Shown here in pieces: positions 11,364 through 24,052 of a stretch of DNA of 64,000 bases; the first letter of the stretch is position 1, and each line of letters begins with the position of its first letter. The stretch spans positions 6,448,001 through 6,512,000 of the forward strand of contig CM106585.1 of the NCBI GenBank assembly GCA_048013815.1. Direction: 5' to 3'. The DNA comes from Setoptus koraiensis (taxonomy: Eukaryota > Arthropoda). Made by a program: the position numbers and the translations under genes. The notes under the pieces are model-generated. The model saw only the letters and a list, made by a program, of their open reading frames with translations, was not told the origin of the DNA and ran no database searches.

Positions 11364-12926
11364 ATGAAGTCCAACAAGCCATTTGGCAAACGCAAAAGCA
11401 AGTCTGCTAACAACAAGAATAAAAAGGAAATAGCGAGCAACACTGAACTATCCACTAATACCATGTCTTCTGCGGATCTTGATGACGAAACAAATCAGGA
11501 AACAGAAATGATCAAAATCCTTGAGAATGATAACGCCCCAAATGTATCCGTGGTGACTGAAGGCGAGGACAGACTTAGAGAATCCGGCGAAAATGATCGA
11601 CTCCTTGAAAATAACGACGATCTCACACCTTTACCTGATGGTTGGGAACAGCATGAGGACAATTCCGGTCCCTATTATTGGCATATAGCCACTGGAACCA
11701 TACAAAGAATTAGGCCATCATCTACTGTATCGCCGCGGCGCGAATCTTATGTTTTCTACCACGACGATGAAGAAATAAATCAATCTCACAAGATCGGATT
11801 GGACTACTTAGACAATTTACGCCCAGAGAGTTCCGCAGTTTCTCAATCATCATTTGTAATCTATCCATTGGGAAATTGTGAATTTGACGAAACACAACTA
11901 ACGTCTGCAACTAGCTCCAAGGCCATACAGCGATGCATACAGCAAATATCAACTGTGGATGACAATGTCGATAATCGCTGCTGGAATCTGGATCCTACAA
12001 AACCCATACTCATGCGATTCCATGATAGAAAAATATTATTCTTCGATTTAGAGACACAACAACTAATATATGGTCAATCTATAGCGGCAATAAGAGTTTG
12101 GGCAGTGAACGATGACAATGATTTTGCTTATGTTGTTGAGGTCTCCGATGAACATCTTCCTATTGGCAATTGCTCCAATGACGAACCAACTCATGAGGAT
12201 TCACTATTGGAGGGTTGCTCGCTGGCGCCCAATCTAAGATGTTATATCTTTCGTTCGTTGGATGACGATGAAATGGGCTCCAAGGTGGCAGATATTTTAA
12301 ATTATGAAATCATCAAAATAAAGGAGACCCAAAATAGTCGTCACAAAAACACTGAATCGCCAAATACAGGTGGGCCCACCGATGATGTAGAAGTGTATCC
12401 TTGCGAGCACGCTATGATCGCCAAATACCTTGGATGTGTCAATCTAAATCGTCCAAGTGGCATCGATATGTTGAACAATGCCATCGACAAGTGTGTTGCT
12501 GAAGCCGAAAAATTAGAGCAACAAATACCATTGAAGGACGACGATAAACAAGAGGAGAGTAACGTTAATATAGATTGTAAGATACATATATCACCATCTA
12601 GTGTGATAGTAGAGTCTTGTTCCAGTGGTAATATAATAGTTGAATGTCGTATAAGATTCTTAACTTTTATGGGCATCAGTAAAAGGGATGTCAAATGGTA
12701 CGGATTTATCATGCAAACGGAGGAAAATAAGTTTCAGGCTCATTGTTTTGAGTGCCTGCCATCGGCAGGACCAGTCTGTAATGCAATTCAATCAGCATGC
12801 ACAAATATGTACAAGAAAGTCATACAAAACTTGGAACCAGAAACGGTTGCACCTAGCAAAGTATCAATTACGAACGCACTGAGGAAGACATTCTCAAAGA
12901 TACGATTGGGCGCTGTATCCTTGTGA
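11364..12926 (+). CDS. Fe65 / APBB-family adaptor (WW plus two PTB domains)
   Basis: A complete single frame of 520 residues. Fe65 proteins are adaptors that bind the NPxY tail of amyloid-precursor-like receptors through a PTB domain and can move to the nucleus. The N-terminal 85 residues are basic, then acidic. A WW domain spans about 91-118 (PLPDGW..YYWHIATG). PTB1 covers about 162-325, with IRVWAVN..DFAYVVE as in FE65. PTB2 covers about 345-505, with YLGCVNLNRPSGIDMLNNAI and VECRIRFLTF. In the WW domain the second signature tryptophan is replaced by Arg115 (TIQR instead of TQWEPP). The absence of introns is notable for this family. A polyadenylation signal AATAAA lies at 13246-13251. Confidence 0.93.
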   Translation: MKSNKPFGKRKSKSANNKNKKEIASNTELSTNTMSSADLDDETNQETEMIKILENDNAPNVSVVTEGEDRLRESGENDRLLENNDDLTPLPDGWEQHEDNSGPYYWHIATGTIQRIRPSSTVSPRRESYVFYHDDEEINQSHKIGLDYLDNLRPESSAVSQSSFVIYPLGNCEFDETQLTSATSSKAIQRCIQQISTVDDNVDNRCWNLDPTKPILMRFHDRKILFFDLETQQLIYGQSIAAIRVWAVNDDNDFAYVVEVSDEHLPIGNCSNDEPTHEDSLLEGCSLAPNLRCYIFRSLDDDEMGSKVADILNYEIIKIKETQNSRHKNTESPNTGGPTDDVEVYPCEHAMIAKYLGCVNLNRPSGIDMLNNAIDKCVAEAEKLEQQIPLKDDDKQEESNVNIDCKIHISPSSVIVESCSSGNIIVECRIRFLTFMGISKRDVKWYGFIMQTEENKFQAHCFECLPSAGPVCNAIQSACTNMYKKVIQNLEPETVAPSKVSITNALRKTFSKIRLGAVSL

Positions 12927-15900
12927 TAAAACAATTTTGGGTTGAGAGGAAGAGACAATGCTGCACCTTTTCCGACCAAAACACTTGTTTCTTCAACAAT
13001 GTCTTGCGATTTCGGACATTAATGTATTTTAATTTATATAACTTGCTAAGTAGGTACTTAGTTCAGATAATACTGATTTATACCAACATTAATTGAACCG
13101 TTATCAAATGAATTGATTTTAGTTCTAATTAACAGTAAATGTAATCTTTACAGGCCAGTTTTGCTTTTAAAGATATCTGGCGTCAACCTGCATGAGCTTG
13201 CTCATTGAAAGCGAGACTACTGTAATATTTATGGCAATTCGATACAATAAATGATTTTTCTATCTTCTCCGGCATTCCACACAATATATCTGATCTAGCT
13301 TCTGAGCATACAAAAAGTCAAAAGGTTGATGAGCTTGACAGGCTTGTCATCTTACTTACTTGGATAGTCATGATCGAAGCTCTTCTGCTGTGGCCTGCAC
13401 ATAGAGCTGGTGCGACCTGAATCTTTTTGGGGTTTAGTTAGCCCGGTATTTGAGCCCAAGAAGTATTCTCTGATTTAGTAAGGTAGTAAAGCCTCGCTCA
13501 GTTAGATTTCTAACTAAACGTCAGGAAACTGAGAAGATTGGCCCTCGATCGACTGCTTCCATTCTACTCTGTTCGACAAGCCATGTCGATGGTGCAGAAC
13601 GGAATGATTTGTGACCATTAGCCAGCTTATCGTATATGAGCAAGTACGGCGAGGACTGAAGCTAACGAGTCTAAGTAGATGCACTCATTTTTATTTGAAC
13701 TGGAATTGAGTTTGTTCTCTCAAGAGCGCCCAAAAATGGTATTCTTTCATATAAGAGGAATACCATTCAGAGTAAACTTGTTAAGACCTTCAGGCTGAAG
13801 TAAAATAAATAAAGAGTGAACTTAGCTCTATATTGTTTCGCTAATAGAGAATTGACACGACTCCTGTCTAATCCAGCACAGCTTAGACAAACATACTGCT
13901 ACACGATAAAGGGGCCGAGCCAGGCATCTCAATGTAAACAGCAAACTATGTTGGTTTTACCTGCGGCTTTCTGCTAGAAGTACGTGTCTGTCATATTGGA
14001 CAACAAGATGATCTGTCAGAGTTTGTAGTCGTAAGAAATTGGTCAGTGAGGTGAGGAGCATTTATCATGTGTACGATTAATTTGATAAGCTACGAGCCGT
14101 GAAACGAGGTAATGTGTCTGTAGTTTGTTAGAGTAAGATTGACACGTTGAAGGTAGTAAATTGGTTGAAATATAATAACATTGGATGGAAGCGAACACTA
14201 ATAATGGTTCGGTAATCGCACTCCCTGACGTGACGAAACAGCATTGATGGACAAGATGTCTGCCCACGAATAACAAGAGTAATAGGGGACGAGGCTAGCC
14301 CTTATGTATATTTCTGATGTTATGTAATGTTTATAAATTGCATACTACTACTAATTTTACAAAACTAATCTATTTGCTTGCCATAACACCAATTGTGCCC
14401 CCGCATATTCGTGCCGCAGAATTCTGTTGATCTTTTCGAGCACCTATGTGTTGTTATTGCTGATAGGCAAATAAAGTAATGATCTCGATGCGTTGCAAAA
14501 TGCGAGCAAACATAATTTGTACAAATGGCGAAATTTTCAGTCTGATAACTCAATAAAGAGCCTCCTGTGTCAATTAGAGCTAGGCTAATGGAAAATAGAG
14601 CAGAGCAGACATTATACTGTGCTGCATCATATTCGTAACTTGATTTTCTAGACCAGACACACATCTTCACCGGAGGAAGAACGCCAACATGCAACATCGG
14701 CGAAATTGCTTGTCAATCATTGCTTTGCACATACCGGATCAAAGAATAAAGCTCGGAAGAATTGTAGAAATTCGCCTAGCGTGGCACTTTTACTCTCTAT
14801 ACCTACGATAACAGTCACATAAACGAGGCAATTCGAATTGATATGAGAAAACTGAGCATGGCGGCTGCTTGATGCAAATGATATCCGAACTTTTGTGAGG
14901 CCATGTACTTATTTACTGTTATTGAAGTTAGTAGTTATCAAATAAGCAATTCAGGCAATTATAACAGGTGTAGCTAAATTGAACCTGAACAGATGGAGCA
15001 ATTAGGGCTATAAATATAGGGCCAAGTTTGTAGGAGGATCATGAAAGATTGTTTGTTTAGTAACTGACAAACTCGTGAGTGAGTCTAGCTGGAAATTGAG
15101 CTAACATTGGACCCATTGAGTATCTAGATTTAGCTGGGCTCATTATTACAAATACGATTGGCTGATCAGCGAGTGCAACCAAATTGCATGAGCAAAACTC
15201 TAGATGTAATGGCCACGTTATTATGGAAAGGCATAATGGTTTGAGACATCTACCTGTTTCGGCTCAATTTAAGAGGGCGATATATTAATAGTTTATCGCT
15301 GTTCCGAACTATGACATCGTAAGAACGAAGAGACAGAAATAGCCTAATTTAGCATTCAATGTCAGTTCATTATGGTTACTATGGCTTAATACCTTGCAAC
15401 CGATGCAAACCAATCTACTGTGCGCTTCTATATATACATTTTATACACCTCGATCACTCGATTGTTGCCCTGTTAACGGTTATTTGATCCAAAACACGTG
15501 CAATGCTGCTAGTCTGAACAGAGAAATATCCAGTCTTGTTGTTCGTTCATTTGGTGCTGGTCTCGATATTGCTTATGACAGAATGCAACTTCTATTTATA
15601 GATGCGGCCAGGATGATGATTTGTGTGTGACCACGATATTGTGTGGCACGTGTTTAACACAACCAAATGGATAATGAATGATCGCCACATACATAGCTGA
15701 TCATTAATGATTTGAGAGCCATCACAGCATGCCTCGAATGTACCATGTCGCGGGAGGCTTCAGTCTGACTCAGTTTGAGTCAGTTCTATTGCTCTAAGTT
15801 GAGTCAGGTGTATGATATACCCCCATCAGCAATGCACCAGCTCGTGACTATTCGTTTACGGGCAACTATTTGCATTGAGCGTTTTGCACCAGAAACCTAG

Positions 15901-18229
15901 CTTCCGATTATGGGGCATAAAAGAAAGAGTTGTGATACAGATCGTTGTAGAAGTTAATTACGTAACAAAGTCATGCAGAGGGGCGACGAGCTTATTTGGA
16001 ACAAAAGGATTTGCTAATCGCCGGGTAAATGTTGAAGGCAACAATCGCAATATTGTTGTTGACAGTTCATCTCAGGGACAGTTTGGTTATCAACTCAAGG
16101 GACCTAGCCTAAAATTTTTCTTTTTTCAACTGGAAAATGTGGGCGCTCCACATTTTGGCAACTTTTAATGATGTTAACTACATGCGAGTTACGTAAACAA
16201 AATAGGGGACGATAGTTAGGTTTTAATGATTTCGAATGAATCGACTTTCGAAATTATTTGGTTTGGTGACTCGTTAAGAATTTGAGTGCTTTTTGATTAA
16301 CGTAATCACTCTTGCCTTCAAAAGACTTCCTTCTTGTAAATTACAAGTTGTAATCTAAGGCTCGTCTCTATCGTCAAACTTTCGTTTTTTCGTTTAATCT
16401 AACACCTCCGACATGCTTCCCATTCATCATCATCCATATTTTTGAAGATACTAACAATTCAAATTTGCTGTAATTATTATATTAAAAAGAGAGACATGGC
16501 CAATAAAAGATTCTGGACTCTCGTTTATTAGCACTATGCACGAGCTTCAGTAAGGATGACCGCTAATAGTTCAACCACCGAACAACCTGCGTCGCAAAGA
16601 AGCAAGATGGATATAGACTGCAGAGCATGACTACTATGAGTTAAAGAAAATGTTGTTCGAGACCTACCTGTTCGACCCCAATTGGGGCATAAAAGTTCTA
16701 GTTCGTGGTACTTCGGGATCGACCATTGCAGCTATGTTAATGCAACGGAAAGCTTGCAATTGCGTTTGAAAGAGATCACCTCTCTAAATAAAACATTGTT
16801 ACATAAGATATGCCCCATAGACTTGTGTATAGATTTTCATTGTGGTCTCTATTGCCTTAAGTCGACTCAATTCTACGACATACCACTCACACACAGAGGG
16901 ATATCTCGAATGCACGCGCTTTCTTTTAGCAGAAGAATTCCTCTCTACGCGTATTATATCCTTTTAATTATTATCATGGCGGCAATGCATGATTAATCAT
17001 GAGCTACTCCTCCGATAATGGCATACGCCAGTGGCGCAAGCTTTCTAATCTCGGCATGTCAAACTTCTTCTATTAATAACTGTGTGCTTTATAACGGTTT
17101 AACCAACTAGATTTAGCTGTTCCAGCTCTGAATAGTGGTAGCTCTAGGGGTTTTTTTCCACCATCGCTATGACAAATATCGCTATCAGCTAATATAACCT
17201 ACTTTCTATGTATTGGTTGAATATTATTATTCATTCCAAGTTAATCTGCAAGCTGGCTTGTGTAGGCCACCTACCATTCAATGGATGGGCCCAGAAATCT
17301 AGTTAGTGGTTGAATCAAGCAATGATGATACTCACACACACACTCACGCACTGTGAGTACGCACTCTCGGACTTTCTCATGTGATGGCTTAGTTTTGGGG
17401 CCCCGCTTTCAACAACTGGCTAAAACTGTTCATTTTGCCATCATACATCATTCTCACGAGCTTTCATGCAGCAATCGAATGTTATTAGATTATTGAATGG
17501 CTCAATAGTTTTCCAGCCTAATAGTTGGCTGAGGCAGTGCAACTATCCCGTGAGCATGCTGCTTGGTTGCATCGTTCAATTGTATCACTCGTGATACACA
17601 TACAACCACATTGGTTCTACTACGCGACACGTATGACATCATATTAGATAACTACTCATTTCAGCTTGTGCACCAAACCCAATGCTCATATATAATAACA
17701 CTATCCAATAATGGTTATGCACACAAGAATAGTCAAGATAGCTGATGGTCGTTATGAGCAACGATAAAGACGCCATAAAACGCCAGCAACCGAAGATTGT
17801 TTGTGGGTGTGTGTGTGTGCAAATAACAAGTTGTGTAAAGAACAAGTTTCGCATTGATGCCATCTAAATAATATCATACATTTTATCTCTAATTATCACG
17901 AAAGTTTATCGTAGATTCGCGCGATCACTTGCCATCATTGATTAAACTTTCAGAAAAGTTAAATAAAACAGTGACAGCATCCATCGGAGCGCAAGACAGC
18001 TTAACTTGTAATTCAGAGAGCGTATCGATTAACTGTAAAGTAGCTCTTTGCACCTCCTCATTCGAACCCCCTGTACCAATACTAACTTGAGCTAGCGTAT
18101 GACGTTCGACGTGCTTGTTTCAACATATCTCATTGAGGCCTACGATAGGTATATTCATTGGTTTAGGCACACATACACAGGTAATGACAGTTAAAAATAG
18201 AAATAAAATAAATTAAAAACGCGAACGAC
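12927..18229. other. 5.3 kb gene-poor spacer
   Basis: After the Fe65 3' UTR I find no gene I can support. Frames of 70-110 codons at 14043, 14365, 15394, 15875 and 16682 mostly begin with non-ATG codons and show no family features. The DNA is AT-rich and not obviously repetitive. Short CA runs occur near 17335 and GT runs near 17803. Confidence 0.5.
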
Positions 18230-18447
18230 ATGTTGAAGCTGCTCGTGCTCGTGTGTGTTGCATCAGGTAAAATCTAACCAGCAGAGTGCTCGAAATCATT
18301 AATTCAATGCAATGAAAAATACAAAGTTTCGAAAAGTTGTTCCAGCGATAGCTCAGTTTGCATACAAGAGCTCCGATGGAGGTTCATTATATTAAGTAGT
18401 GAGCAGTATCTACAGGGTTATCATTTGCCTATGATGTCAACAACAGA

Positions 18448-18482
<35 letters not shown>

Positions 18483-18630
18483 AAACAACTACTTGAGCAA
18501 TAGTTCAAATATCTTATTGTTGGTAGTTGCTGCTGTTAATTTGGTTCCTGTGAGCCTATGGCGCAGACCCGTTGAACTTGTATCTGGGCAGACTCGTATT
18601 GAGAGTGCTGTTGTGATGTGGTGCGTCTAG
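18230..18630 (+). CDS. Possible small secreted protein, asparagine-rich
   Basis: Exon 18230-18266 encodes 12 codons plus one base (MLKLLVLVCVAS) and ends at a GTAAAA donor. The acceptor tctacag at 18415 then continues in phase to give GLSFAYDVNN, so together they form a classic signal peptide. The second exon reads a run of Asn from a CAA repeat, a hydrophobic patch and a stop at 18628-18630, for 83 residues in total. A GTGAGC donor at 18559 could divert it to another exon. No family is recognised. The signal peptide and phase fit are the only support, and the Asn run may be chance. Confidence 0.3.
18444..18484. repeat. (CAA)n tract
   Basis: An AAC/CAA-rich triplet run with one GAC interruption. 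It lies inside the possible exon above. Confidence 0.9.
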
Positions 18631-19034
18631 TTGCATGATACTGGCTGATCTGACTTAACTCAATAGAGAGAAAAAAGTTCACTATGGATTAGGTAACCAA
18701 TGCAATACACACACACACACACAAGTTGATTTCCCTTGGAAATGTACTGACTATCGGAGCTAACAAGAAAGCTGTAAGAGCTTGTCAGGGCTCGCTCTTT
18801 AGCTGGCGTCGTAATCATAACCAAGTTCACGGGATACAACAACCACAACAATGCTAAAATCAAACAGCTAACAGTGCACTAGAACGACGCGATTAATTCA
18901 CTCAAAACAAGCGGCAACGAACAATTATCACTACGATTATCGAGACAATCTTGGCAGTATAGTAGTCGGCTAACATTCAACAGTCTCTCATAATCACATA
19001 AAAAAGTTTCTATTTCCGTCAATAAGCTCGAAAC

Positions 19035-19080
<46 letters not shown>

Positions 19081-19716
19081 GTTCTCTCGCTGTTTATATT
19101 TACATATATATATTGTTCATTGAAAGTTGTTCACGAAGTCAAGTCAAGTATGATTAGGTGCTGCGCTAACTCTTAAACAACAGCAGCAGCGGCAGCATAA
19201 CTTCGAAATATTTATCTTTGGCTCGCTGATTGTTGCCAACATTAGACAGTGCCAAGACTCTAACAATACGTCGATCTAGCAAACACTTGTTTCAGTGCTC
19301 TATAGCTGAGAAAGAGATAGAAAACTTTCGTTTCGTACACTTTCTAAAGTGCTTTGCGCAAATTAAGCAAAAGTAAATTGAGAAAAAGGAGTAAAAAGAG
19401 CGACTCACAAGGGCGCCCTAAAACTCATTCAAGTGAATCAATTCTAATGCCCATTCAATTATCAACTGTCGGTTGGCCTTCTTAATCACAGTCGTCATAA
19501 CAATTGCATAGCACATAGAGGTCATCCATATAATGGTCACTGATTATCATAATAACAATCTATCATCTGCAACTAACAGCTAGCAACTAGTGCGGATTGG
19601 CAAACATCAAGACCGGTCAACATCCGACTGCGCATTCGTTATCATTGTTAGAACTTTTCGATCTTAGTAGATCTTGGTAGATATTCGTTAAAGCTGTTAC
19701 AGCAACATATAAACTC
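18631..19716. other. 5' flank of the globin gene
   Basis: Nothing coding is supported. It includes a short CA run near 18711 and the long CA repeat at 19036-19078. Confidence 0.55.
19036..19078. repeat. (CA)n microsatellite
   Basis: About 21 uninterrupted CA units. Confidence 0.97.
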
Positions 19717-20997
19717 ATGAGATATTTCATTGAAGACGATTGGTTAGTCGTTGGTACCCCATGTCACAACATGTCTCTCACCAAAGACGAAATAAATCTG
19801 ATCAAAGTATCGTGGCGCCCCGTTCTGGAGGACCCACGTGCCAGCGGTATACTATTATTTAAAGAGTAAGTATGATACTTCCATTAATAGTAATACCATC
19901 CGCATGCGTTATTATTATTACATTACATTATTACTTACCTATGTAATGAACTAATTGTTAATCACACCATCCTCTACCTATTCATTTCCGCTCACACACT
20001 CAATTTGAATCTACGTAGGCTCTTTACGAAATTTCCCGGATATTTGAAACTATTCCCAAAATTCAAAGATCTGGACTTGAACAATTTAGACAAAAACAAG
20101 AGACTCGTTGCTCATGCTACCAAAGTCATCGATACAGTCACAACAGTAGTCAATTTACTTGGAGACCAAAGCAAACAAGACATATTAAACGAGGCTCTTC
20201 AATCTACTGCCATTTCGCACATAAGACGTCACATTGGTTTGGATAAATTCAAGAACTTAGGCATAATATTGATTGATTTCATGTGCCAAATAAATCATCG
20301 TTATCAAGGTGAATTCAAACAACGAAGCCAACAGTGTTTAATTAAACGAAATTCATTAATCGAATTCAACAACAATGTCGACAGACAACACAAAGACGCT
20401 GGATTAAATGATTTGGCTTTTGTACGTGACGATGACCATCATGGCCAATCTGACTCAAGCAAAAATGAAATTGCTGACTGTTTGGATTTTTCAGGTGACG
20501 ATATCGATATTGTTGGCAACAACGAACATTCTGGTGGTAACAAGAAACCTAAAAACAGATTAAATGGTAGCTTGAAGAAAGACTTAAATGATCTGCAACA
20601 AAAAATGAAACAAACCTCTCTGGATGGACGCGGTGATGTTGCTCGTTCGAAACAAAATGGACAACAAGATAATCAAAGACAACAATGTATCAAGGCCAAC
20701 AATTACGACGATGATAATATTCTGATGACCAATGACGTCTTACACGGCGCACCGATGTGTGTGGGAGACATAACATTGTCACAATATTTCAAGTGTAATA
20801 TTGACACAAATCATTTAGTTGCAGCTTGGACTAAATTGTACTCTTCTATATTGGATATTGTGCAATCTGAAACAGATAAATACGATCAACTCCCCAAGAG
20901 CGACTCCAAAGAGGAAGAGGATATGAGTAATGCCAGTAGTCAGAATAATCCATCTTCCTCGTCGTCGCTAGACGACGACTCAATTAGACCATTCTAA
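19717..20997 (+). CDS. Globin with a large polar insertion before helix H
   Basis: The exons are 19717-19865 and 20019-20997, giving 375 residues. An in-frame ATG at 19771 (MSLTKDEINLIK) is an equally good globin-like start and gives 357. The join is phase 2, matching the conserved globin intron B12.2; the other conserved intron (G7.0) is absent. Helix A/B (VSWRPVLEDPRASGILLF), the CD-region phenylalanine (FPGYLKLF), distal His82 and proximal His117 (SAISH-type motif) are visible, so heme and oxygen binding are likely. After helix G (about residue 145) comes a polar, Asp/Asn/Gln/Lys-rich stretch to about residue 300. Helix H (HLVAAWTKLYSSIL) follows, and then an acidic Ser-rich tail. The insertion lies in open frame. 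A retained intron is possible but would have to be free of stops. Confidence 0.87.
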
Positions 20998-22004
20998 AGT
21001 TATATAACAGTACTTGACATTAAACCGTTTTTATGTAGCATCTATATATTATATATACCTAATAATAATTTATATTCACTGATAGTATCAATCAACACAA
21101 GTATGACTTTATTTATCGGCTACAAACAAACAAAAATCAACACATTGAAGTTTATAATTGAACTTTAGCATACTTAATCTAATCACTCAATTCGGAATAG
21201 TCATATTAGGAAGGCCATAGTGTGGAGGTTTGTAATTGAAGGAAAAAATCACCAGCACTTCTAATTTATAGCAACAATTAGACACAACTGCAAGCTGACC
21301 ACCACAACAACTAGACATCACTTTACAAAAGGAATTTCTCGCGGCAACACTGCTGCTTTCTTTCTCATCGGTTGTCATGTAATGAGTATTTGCATCATCA
21401 TGACACTTGTATAATAAAGAATATGATCTTGCACCTTATGTTTATCTGGACAGTAACACTTCGCGCTATGAAAAGTTTTAAATAAATCGAGCAACTCGGT
21501 ACTCATTTTGGCATTTATAAACTATATTTTTTTTAGCGTAGAATTTGTTAAGCTAGAGGCAGCCAGCTCGAGAAGTTTTGCATGATGTCGTAAGCAAAAT
21601 CAACTGTTTTTGTTCATACCTGGAAGTGATTGATAAGATTTCAATGATAACGAAGAAACGTTTGGCTCGGACACATTGTCGGCAGTGCCTCTCGCGGATT
21701 CTATTCGTACTAGGCGCACCTTATTGAAAGTGGCACACACTGTGTAGCAGCACTTGTTACATGGGCCATTTATCTTAATCAATCAATCGTGAACATGTAG
21801 CGAACGCGTCAGTTGGTCATGTCCAGGCCACTACGAGCTCGTTATCTGTGTGTGGCAGACAATTATGATAATAATAATAATGGCGAAAATGTCCTAGAGA
21901 ATCGCCTCTAATCATAGAAATTCCAAATATAATTGTAGTTGTTTAAATATCCTATTATTTGTGTCACATAAGTGAGCTTCGTGTACAAAGCCAGCAATAC
22001 AAAA
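20998..22004. other. Spacer between globin and caspase
   Basis: It holds the globin 3' UTR and the caspase 5' flank. Frames at 21187 and 21600 on the minus strand show no family features. I see no gene. Confidence 0.5.
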
Positions 22005-23939
22005 ATGCAAAACCATGAGCGCCAATTGCTACAAAAGAATATCGAGAAACTCGCCAGGGCCATAGATTTCGATGGGGTGTCGACATTATTGCTGAGCCGC
22101 AAAACCTTCAACCAATCAAATATTGACCACATCAAGGTAATTACCAACAAAACAAGATACTTCACTCTGTAGCTAACAAGCTTTAATACTAATATTACTA
22201 ACTCTCGTCTAACTCTCGTCTAACATTCCAAACCGATCTGTCCAATTGAAGAGTTACAAAGATGAATACATTTGCAACCTCATGCTACTCACAGATCTGC
22301 AAACTCGCGGACCAAATGCCTTTCAGGATTTCGTTGATGTTTTAAAGGTGACTGAGTGCACTGAGGCCCTTAAAATTATTCCGACAAGCGACTTGGTAAA
22401 AACCGAGACTAAACACTCTCATTCTCGCCAAAGAGGTTATCCATTAGGTTTGCAAACGGGCACAAGTGATATGTTAGGATTAGAAGGCAAGTGGCAACGT
22501 TTCGATGATCACGACAGTGCTGAACGTCCAGACAGTCTGAAAATTCAACAAGATACACCAAACCAAGTTAAAATGCAGCCATCTCCTTTCAATTGGCAGC
22601 TAGTTTCTGATTCACTGGACAGAATGACAACAAAGTCTAAAGATTTCATCGTCAACACTGACAAATTCACTGATTCACTCGCAACACAAGATTCCTCATC
22701 CTCTCAATCATCGCAAAACTCAACTCAATCATCTGAGTTCATGGCTGCTGACTATTTTAGTTCATCACGAACCTTGAAGGTGAGAAAGGCTGAAACGTGC
22801 CACGATAATCCTAAGCAAGACTACAAGTTTACCTCAAGACCCAGAGGACCGTGCTTAATAATAAATAATGTTGACTTTGATTCGGAAATGCTCCCACGAC
22901 GTCATGGATCCGATGAGGACTCGAAAATACTGCAAGATGTCTTCAAACAGCTAGGATTTGAAGTTCATCATGAACGTAATCTAACTGCCAGTACCATGAG
23001 AAAAACATTCTTGAAATTAGTCGCAGCATGTAGACAAGAACATGATGCTTTGTTCTTGATTATTTTGTCACATGGCAGCGAAAGTGGCATATATGGTACA
23101 GATGCAATAGAGTTAGATTTGAATGATATCATGAGCTATTTTGACAATAGACGATGCAAAATAATGATAGGAAAACCAAAAGTATTTATCATACAATCTT
23201 GCAAAGGAAGTAAGTAATGAATAAGTCACAATTCGAATTCTTTTTGTTACCATTGAACCATTATCTATTCGCTGTGTTCAATACATTCAGACTAATAGTT
23301 ATACTTTTCATTGAATAGGGTTGTCTAACTATCTAAGCAGTGAGGACTCAACAGACTCGGCTGCTTGTTCACCAGATTCTCCACCCCAAGTGCTTTCCCA
23401 ACTATTATCTTCCGAAAGTCGCCTCATGGAATCAAGAAGCAGTGAACCATCCAAGAGCTATGGCATACATGCCATTCGAACCGACATGCTGCTATGTTTT
23501 TCATGCGTTCCAGGTGAGAATATATAAACACATCTCAAAGTGGAGTGTTGAAGCTTTGCGTCAAAACTTCTAATAATAAGTTTTCTTTTCCGTTTGAATT
23601 TATCCGCCAAAGGATACGCTTATGTACAAGATGAAGGCAACTCGGGGCCTGGATTAAGCAAAGTTTTGGCTTATTATATAGAAACAAGAGCCTGGGAAAA
23701 AGATTTCCAGCGCATCTTAGCTATGGTGAGTGATAGTTTTATTCAATTGACCATTCGAAAAAATATGTCTGTAAAATATCATTCTCTCTAATGATACGCC
23801 AACATCATTCGTCATATTTACATAGGTGTGCCGGAATATAGAGCGTATATCGTCCAGCGGTGGCTTCACGGAGGCGATTGAAATAAACTGTCTTGGTTGG
23901 AGTAAATGTTTATATCTGAATCCAGGTATTTACAGGTGA
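22005..23939 (+). CDS. CARD-containing initiator-type caspase, atypical S1 pocket
   Basis: The exons are 22005-22136, 22252-23209, 23319-23513, 23613-23725 and 23826-23939; phases agree and give 503 residues. Residues 1 to about 95 form a CARD (MQNHERQLLQKNIEKLARAI.., then RGPNAFQDFVDVL), as in CED-3, caspase-2 and Dronc. A long Ser/Gln-rich linker leads to the protease domain from about residue 245 (GPCLIINN). Catalytic His318 (LSHGSES) and Cys361 (QSCKG) are present, as is the large-subunit arginine (RRHGSD). The small subunit has TDMLLCFSCVPG, but the next segment reads YAYVQDEG where caspases have VSWR. The arginine that recognises P1 aspartate therefore appears absent. It may be an altered or regulatory protease. 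A polyadenylation signal lies at 23965-23970. Part of exon 2 is duplicated at 33545-33990. Confidence 0.9.
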
Positions 23940-24052
23940 TATCACAAACGTGAGAGAATTTCGTAATAAACGCAAACAAAAAATCAACTATCGGGCCGGG
24001 ATAGATGTCCTGGTCTATAGGAGAATATTGAAAAAGCTCGCTGTTTCGTGAA

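Noticed and set aside
15875-16168. 97-codon plus-strand frame in the 13-18 kb spacer
   Set aside because: It begins with a non-ATG codon and shows no domain, signal peptide or neighbour support. The frame at 16682-16996 was set aside for the same reasons.
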